Position numbers and translations under genes: made by a program. The notes below the pieces were generated by a model. The model was not told the DNA's origin and ran no database searches. It was given only the letters and a program-made list of their open reading frames with translations. This document shows, piece after piece, positions 59,368-64,000 of a DNA stretch of 64,000 nt. This DNA comes from JANXXV01 sp038230275 (lineage in GTDB: Bacteria > Acidobacteriota > Terriglobia > Bryobacterales > Bryobacteraceae): contig JBBRNO010000017.1 in assembly GCA_038230275.1 (NCBI GenBank), positions 1-64,000 on the forward strand, written 5' to 3'. The number at the start of each line of letters is the position of its first letter. The first letter of the stretch is position 1.

Positions 59368-61518
59368 ATGGTTGCATTGATCGTAAGAATTCTACTCCGG
59401 ATGCTATTTAGGGTCACCGTCCGAGGCGAGTTGCCGAAGCCGGAGAAGCTGTTGATTGTGGCCAATCACACTTCGTTTCTGGACGGTATTCTGCTAGGCG
59501 CATTTCTGCCTATCGAACCTACCTGGCTGGTGAACACCACCATCGCCAAACTCTGGTATTTCAAGCTGGGCCTGCAATTCCTGCCGCACCTGGTGGTGGA
59601 TCCTTCCAGCCCGCTTGCCATGAAGGCAGTGATCGGATTGCTGGACGCAGGCAAGCCGGTGGTGATCTTTCCCGAAGGCCGCATTACGGTGACCGGCACG
59701 CTGATGAAGATCTACGACGGTCCTGCGTTCGTGGCCGCCAGGACGGGCGCCGCCGTAGTGCCCGTGCATATGGAAGGCGCAGTCTACAGTTACGCCAGCC
59801 GTATGTCGGGCGACTTCCCGAAGCAGTTGTTTCCTCGGGTTACGTTGACCATTCACGCGGCGACCTCCATTGCGATGCCGGAGGCGAAGACCGCCAAGCT
59901 GCGGAGGCGGATGGCCAGCGAGCAGATGCGCAAGATCATGGAACGCGCGGCATTCGATTCGCGAAAGGAGTCCAGTCTGTTCGCGGCGTTCCTTGACGCG
60001 ATGGCTTTGTTCGGTAAAAAGCGCGAAGTGTTGGAAGACATCCGTCTGACCCCCGATACCTACGCAACATTGCTGAAAGGCGCTATGGCGTTGGGTCGAA
60101 TCGTCTGCAAGCACACCGCCGAGCGCGAGATAACGGGCGTGCTTATGCCCAATGTCGGCACCACCGTTTCGCTGCTGTTCGGAATGTTCGCCATGCGCCG
60201 CACGCCGGCGATGCTGAATTATTCCTCCGGCCAGGACGGGATGCAGAGCGCGTGCGAGGTAGCGAAGATCCAGACGATTTTCGCGTCGCGTGCCTTTGTC
60301 GAGAAGGCCAAGCTGACAAACGCGGTGGCCGGCTTACGCGGAGTGAAGGTGCTGTACCTGGAAGACCAGCGCGCCGGCTTCACACTTGGCGACAAGCTGT
60401 GGCTGATGCTCTGGGCCATTCGTTTTCCCAGGTCCGTGATGAAACAGGTGGACCCGCATGAGGCGGCGGTGGTGTTGTTCACATCCGGGTCCGAGGGCAA
60501 ACCCAAGGGCGTGGTGTTGAGCCATGCGTCGATTTTGGCGAATGTGGCACAGGCTGCGGCGATGATTGAATTTTCGTCGAAAGACAAATTCATGAGTGCC
60601 CTGCCGCTGTTCCACTCCTTCGGATTGACGGCGGGCATCGTGCTGCCGCTGCTGCATGGGTGCCGCGTGTTTCTCTATCCGTCTCCGTTGCACTACCGCG
60701 TAATTCCGGAGCTGATTTACGACCGCGACTGCACGGTAATGTTTGGCACGAATACGTTTCTGGCGAACTACGCCAAGTTTGCACACCCTTACGACTTCTA
60801 CCGCTTGAAACATCTGGTAGTTGGCGCTGAGAAGCTGACGGAGGAGGTTCGCCGGCTTTGCATGGACAAGTTTGGCGTGCGTCCGATGGAGGGCTACGGC
60901 GCCACCGAATGTTCCCCCGTGATTGCGCTGAACACGCCGATGGCGAACAAGAGCGGCAGTGTGGGCCAGTTGATGCCCGGCATAGAGCACCGGCTGGAAA
61001 AGGTGGACGGAGTGGAGACTGGCGGAACGCTGCACGTGAAGGGCGCGAACGTGATGCTGGGCTATTTGAAAGTGGATCAACCCGGTGTAATCCAGCCGCC
61101 GTCGTCTACCTATGGCGAAGGCTGGTACAACACGGGCGACATCGTCTCTATCGACGAAGCGGGCTATGTGACGATTCAAGGCCGCATGCGGCGCTTCGCC
61201 AAGATCGCCGGCGAGATGGTTTCACTGGAAGTAGTGGAGAAGATCGCAACCCGGGCGCAACCCAAGTTCGAACACGCCTCCACTGCGCTAAAAGACGCAC
61301 AGCGCGGGGAGATGATCGTGTTGCTGACGCAAGACAAGGAACTGCGCCGGGAGCAGTTGCAAGCCGCTGCCCGCGAGTTGGGCGCACCGGAATTTGCAGT
61401 GCCCAGGCGCATCCTCTACATCGATAAACTGCCGGTGCTGGGAAACGGAAAAAGGGACTACGTGACGATTGGCAAGCTGGCGGAGCAGATGACACAGACG
61501 ACTGTGGAGAAAAACTAA
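59368..61518 (+). CDS. aas: Bifunctional lysophospholipid acyltransferase/acyl-ACP synthetase (Aas-like)
   Basis: 716 aa, the length of E. coli Aas (719). The N-terminal PlsC domain has HTSFLD (His34, Asp39: the H-x4-D motif) and FPEGR (101-105). From about 210 an AMP-binding ligase follows: FTSGSEGKPKGVVLSH, LPLFHSFG, GYGATECSPVIAL and YNTGDIVSID with a terminal GNGKRDY. The enzyme reloads lysophospholipids with fatty acids through acyl-ACP. A 49-residue hydrophobic N-terminus anchors it to the inner membrane. It runs directly into an MFS gene: TAA then ATG with no gap (61518/61519). Confidence 0.9.
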   Translation: MVALIVRILLRMLFRVTVRGELPKPEKLLIVANHTSFLDGILLGAFLPIEPTWLVNTTIAKLWYFKLGLQFLPHLVVDPSSPLAMKAVIGLLDAGKPVVIFPEGRITVTGTLMKIYDGPAFVAARTGAAVVPVHMEGAVYSYASRMSGDFPKQLFPRVTLTIHAATSIAMPEAKTAKLRRRMASEQMRKIMERAAFDSRKESSLFAAFLDAMALFGKKREVLEDIRLTPDTYATLLKGAMALGRIVCKHTAEREITGVLMPNVGTTVSLLFGMFAMRRTPAMLNYSSGQDGMQSACEVAKIQTIFASRAFVEKAKLTNAVAGLRGVKVLYLEDQRAGFTLGDKLWLMLWAIRFPRSVMKQVDPHEAAVVLFTSGSEGKPKGVVLSHASILANVAQAAAMIEFSSKDKFMSALPLFHSFGLTAGIVLPLLHGCRVFLYPSPLHYRVIPELIYDRDCTVMFGTNTFLANYAKFAHPYDFYRLKHLVVGAEKLTEEVRRLCMDKFGVRPMEGYGATECSPVIALNTPMANKSGSVGQLMPGIEHRLEKVDGVETGGTLHVKGANVMLGYLKVDQPGVIQPPSSTYGEGWYNTGDIVSIDEAGYVTIQGRMRRFAKIAGEMVSLEVVEKIATRAQPKFEHASTALKDAQRGEMIVLLTQDKELRREQLQAAARELGAPEFAVPRRILYIDKLPVLGNGKRDYVTIGKLAEQMTQTTVEKN

Positions 61519-62859
61519 ATGGCGGCGCATCCGATTGAGATGGTCCCGATGCAGTACAGCAAGCGCGAGCAGCGCGGCTGGTATTTCTACGATTGGGCGA
61601 ACTCGGCGTTCTCTACCACTGTGGTCACGTTGTTTCTTGGACCTTATCTGACGGCACTGGCGAAGGCGGGGGCGAACGCACAGGGGAACATCCTGCCGTT
61701 GGGAATCGAAGTGGATTACCGTTCGTTCTGGGGCTACATGGTGGCCCTCTCGGTATTCACGCAGGTGCTCTTTTTGCCGGTGCTGGGGGCGATTGCGGAC
61801 TATAGCAGCAACAAGAAACGCCTGCTGGCTATTTTCGCTTACGCCGGCGCGTTTGCCACCATTGGAATGTTCTGGCTGCAAGGCGACAACTACATGCTGG
61901 GCGCGGGGCTGTTCCTGTTTGCGAACCTGACATTCGGCGCTTCGGTGGTGGTCTACAATTCGTTTCTTCCGGACATCGCGCCGCCGGAAAAGCGCGACAC
62001 GGTCTCATCCACCGGCTGGGGAATCGGGTATCTGGGCGGCGGCCTGCTGCTGGCTTTGAACCTGCTGCTCTACATGAAGAAGGATATGTTCGGCATCTCA
62101 GAGGAGATGGCCGTGCGCATCAGCCTGTGCTCGGCTGGAGTGTGGTGGGCGGTATTCACCATCGTACCGTTGCTGACGCTGCGAAACCGCCCATCGATGC
62201 ACGTCCCTACCCCTGGCGAGAATCAATTGATGTCGGGATTCAAGCAACTGGGCCGGACGCTGAAAGACATGGTGCACTATCCGCAGACGCTCACGTTTCT
62301 GGTGGCGTATCTGATTTACAACGACGCGATTCAGACGGTGATCACGCTGTCTTCGCAATTCGGGAACGACGAATTGAAGATTCCGCTGGAGAGCCTGACG
62401 CTGGCGATTCTGATGGTGCAGTTCGTCGGCTTCGGCGGCGCGATTCTGTTCAACTACATTGCGAAGGCGATTGGCGCGAAACACGCGGTGATGCTGGCGC
62501 TGGTGATCTGGACCGGCGTCTTGCTTGCCATTTACTTTTCGGTGAAGACCACGCCGCAGTTCTTTGTGATGGCCGCGGTGGTTGGCGTGGTGATGGGCGG
62601 CAGCCAGGCGCTGAGCCGGTCGCTCTATTCGCAGATGATTCCGAAGGGCCGCGAGGGCGAATACTTCAGCCTGTACGAAATCAGCGACAAGGGCACCAGT
62701 TGGCTTTGCCCGCTGCTGTTCGGGCTGGCGCTGCAATATACCAAGAGCTACCGGCTGGCGATTCTGTCACTGATTTTCTTCTTCATTCTGGGATTGATTA
62801 TATTGTCGAGGGTGGATGTGAAGCGGGCGGCGATTGAGTCTGGGAACGAGGCCGCGTAG
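61519..62859 (+). CDS. MFS transporter, UMF1/Atg22-like
   Basis: 446-aa, about twelve membrane helices. Family marks: GWYFYDWANSAFSTTVVTLFLGPYL at the start (the YDWANSAF motif), VLGAIADYSSNKKRLL, SFLPDIAPPEKRDTVSSTGWGIGYLGG, and GGSQALSRSLYSQMIPKGREGEYFSLYEISDKGTSW. Bacterial members include lysophospholipid transporter LplT-like and unknown exporters. Its coupling to Aas parallels E. coli lplT-aas, where the transporter flips lysophospholipids inward for re-acylation; the same job is therefore a good inference, though this is a different MFS subfamily. Confidence 0.9.
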   Translation: MAAHPIEMVPMQYSKREQRGWYFYDWANSAFSTTVVTLFLGPYLTALAKAGANAQGNILPLGIEVDYRSFWGYMVALSVFTQVLFLPVLGAIADYSSNKKRLLAIFAYAGAFATIGMFWLQGDNYMLGAGLFLFANLTFGASVVVYNSFLPDIAPPEKRDTVSSTGWGIGYLGGGLLLALNLLLYMKKDMFGISEEMAVRISLCSAGVWWAVFTIVPLLTLRNRPSMHVPTPGENQLMSGFKQLGRTLKDMVHYPQTLTFLVAYLIYNDAIQTVITLSSQFGNDELKIPLESLTLAILMVQFVGFGGAILFNYIAKAIGAKHAVMLALVIWTGVLLAIYFSVKTTPQFFVMAAVVGVVMGGSQALSRSLYSQMIPKGREGEYFSLYEISDKGTSWLCPLLFGLALQYTKSYRLAILSLIFFFILGLIILSRVDVKRAAIESGNEAA

Positions 62860-62942
62860 CAATCCCAGGTTGCTGCGATGAGCACCAAAGCGTGTAAATG
62901 AGATTCAGACGGCAATGAGAGTGCTCGAAGGCGACAGAACAC

Positions 62943-63617
62943 ATGGGGAACAACATCGGATTTGATGATCTCGGTTATCACGATTCGGCGGTTGTGGCCT
63001 TTGAACAACGCGCAGATCTGATTCATCTTGAGCTTGAGGATGCGGAGCGTAAGAATAGCGAGTTGCTCGCAGTCTCAATGAATTTCGCAAGTGTTCATTC
63101 GGTCAGGATAGATGGTGTGCCGTGCACTTCCATCACGATGGAGGCCGAGCACGCGGAGGTTAGACACCTGACGCGCGACAAGGGAACATTTGCCTTCTTG
63201 ATTGAATGGAAAAATTTTGGTGAGCATACGGCGTGGATGAGAGGGTATCGATTTGTTTCTCCTTCTGTAGTCGACGAGGTGACATCGCTGCCATTACAAG
63301 ACATAGACTTTTGCGGAGCGGAGTTGGTGAGTATTAAAAAGGGTAGCGGTTCAGTCCACTTCAGAATTGATCATGCTCTCGTCGACGGGCGTGGGCGGTT
63401 GGTTTCCGTGGATTTTCATCATATTCTTTCACTTAAAATCGATAGCCAACCTTCAAGTCTGGGGGAAGCCGACGAGGTGATTGGAAAGATTTCCAAAATC
63501 GCAGCTGAAAATGCAGGAACTATTCTTACGATCCAATCTGCGAATGATCTGGCGAACAAACCTACAAACCGAGAGTACAGGATTGAGTGTGATTGGTGTC
63601 AAGTCCAGTTAATCTGA
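62943..63617 (+). CDS. Hypothetical protein, AT-richer
   Basis: 224 aa, not recognised. The sequence is soluble and mixed alpha/beta, with two cysteines at the end (CDWCQVQLI) and no signal or membrane helix. Features include VSMNFASVHSVRIDGVPCTSITME and FRIDHALVDGRGRLVSVDFHHILS. The gene is richer in A/T than the surrounding operons and has no clear ribosome binding site before its ATG, which suggests recent transfer. Single-gene unit with unknown role. Confidence 0.55.
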   Translation: MGNNIGFDDLGYHDSAVVAFEQRADLIHLELEDAERKNSELLAVSMNFASVHSVRIDGVPCTSITMEAEHAEVRHLTRDKGTFAFLIEWKNFGEHTAWMRGYRFVSPSVVDEVTSLPLQDIDFCGAELVSIKKGSGSVHFRIDHALVDGRGRLVSVDFHHILSLKIDSQPSSLGEADEVIGKISKIAAENAGTILTIQSANDLANKPTNREYRIECDWCQVQLI

Positions 63618-63786
63618 TATCACAAAAGCCCGAGAATTACACGATCGGCATCGATCACGGAGACGCGTTGCTGATTCGGAATGGGGGCGGACCGAAGCGT
63701 GTCACCAACACCTTCCTTTGGTTCCAAGCTCTGCCGAACCGGCACAAGCCGGAGCCGGTGGGTAGGTTGTTGGTCATGTGATTCCG
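63618..63786. other. Intergenic segment with possible beta-propeller relic
   Basis: On the minus strand, a frame reading PIPNQQRVSVIDADRV looks like a YVTN-repeat blade similar to the adjacent gene and may be its decayed end. It is too short to call. Confidence 0.3.
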
Positions 63787-64000
63787 CTAATCCGTCCGCA
63801 GCATGCCACTGGCATTGCGCTTTGGCACCGATCCCACCGGAATCTTTTTCACCACTTTCATGGTCTGGATGTCCACCACTACCGTGGCATCGTCTCCCGC
63901 GACGGCAACATACAAGGCCTTCCCATTTGGCGGGATGGTGAGCCACTCCGGATGCAGCCCGACTGGAATCACTTTGAGTAGTTTGTAATCCGGCAGCGAG
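63787..64000 (-). CDS. YVTN beta-propeller repeat protein, partial (5' end outside window)
   Basis: At least 70 C-terminal residues, with the gene running off the window at 64000. Two blades are visible: LKVIPVGLHPEWLTIPPNGKALYVAVAGDD and TVVVDIQTMKVVKKIPVGSVPKRNASG, the form of YVTN/NHL-type propellers in which each blade has P.G..LYV and V.D..T..V...I.VG. Such proteins are usually exported; the start cannot be seen. Confidence 0.7.
   Translation of the reverse strand, partial: SLPDYKLLKVIPVGLHPEWLTIPPNGKALYVAVAGDDATVVVDIQTMKVVKKIPVGSVPKRNASGMLRTD

Noticed and set aside
63620..63946. 108-codon minus-strand frame at the window end
   Set aside because: It overlaps the partial beta-propeller gene in another frame; only a short end segment resembles a propeller blade and may be a relic.

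Overview
The window is a GC-rich bacterial chromosome segment that reads most like an acidobacterium of the Solibacter/Bryobacter type. This is an inference from several sequence features: a very large Oar-like TonB-dependent receptor with an N-terminal carboxypeptidase-regulatory domain, Tat-exported dehydrogenases and reductases, a DUF1446/AtuA gene cluster, a heme-TPR fusion protein, and many ATGA-type gene overlaps. No marker such as 16S rRNA is present to prove the lineage.

Region by region. 0-1.3 kb: a lone HEPN-domain gene bracketed by short 10-bp-period repeats. 1.3-4 kb: sugar isomerase, malate dehydrogenase, a tiny membrane peptide and a SET-domain protein, ending in a terminator shared with the converging TadZ/CpaE-like gene. 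4-10.5 kb: signalling and housekeeping genes (TadZ-like ATPase, LuxR-type regulator, HigA-like orphan antitoxin, hpt coupled to a kinase/nuclease-like fusion, GNAT, HupE-like and AI-2E-family membrane proteins). 10.5-16.7 kb: a tightly overlapping five-gene operon (acyl-CoA carboxyltransferase, AtuA, a separate AtuA C-terminal domain protein, enoyl-CoA hydratase, penicillin-acylase-type hydrolase), suggesting catabolism of branched or terpenoid acyl-CoAs. 16.7-18.5 kb: an AT-richer AAA/DUF4143 ATPase island. 18.7-29.4 kb: ABC exporter, Tat-type aldo/keto reductase, zinc-finger membrane protein, hybrid sensor kinase with a solute-binding sensor, and the TonB-dependent receptor.

29.4-40.4 kb: a seven-heme cytochrome-TPR lipoprotein beside a sigma-54 activator, a DUF2339 membrane protein, an OmpA-like/polyproline protein, S1/P1 nuclease, acyltransferase and a transposase remnant. 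40.4-46.7 kb: a translation/transcription operon rpsL-rpsG-fusA-tuf-rpmG-tRNA-Trp-secE-nusG-rplK with a good sigma-70 promoter, a long structured leader and a terminator directly after rplK, so that rplA/rplJ/rplL/rpoBC are not here. 46.7-51.8 kb: an aldehyde/isoquinoline-oxidoreductase-type molybdoenzyme operon (Fe-S subunit, Moco subunit, XdhC, MocA) with an inverted repeat just after its predicted start site, plus a pseudo-receiver gene on the other strand. 51.8-64 kb: a P2-type cation ATPase, a double UspA protein, a PHA-system protein, an HDOD protein, a two-component system, an Aas-like acyltransferase/acyl-ACP synthetase, an MFS transporter, an unknown AT-richer gene and the end of a beta-propeller gene running off the window.

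The strongest candidates for something under-described are the kinase/PD-(D/E)XK-like fusion translationally coupled to hpt, the solitary HEPN gene between repeats, the rearranged ribosomal operon with its structured leader, and the split AtuA operon carrying a penicillin acylase. No CRISPR array, prophage or complete insertion sequence was seen.
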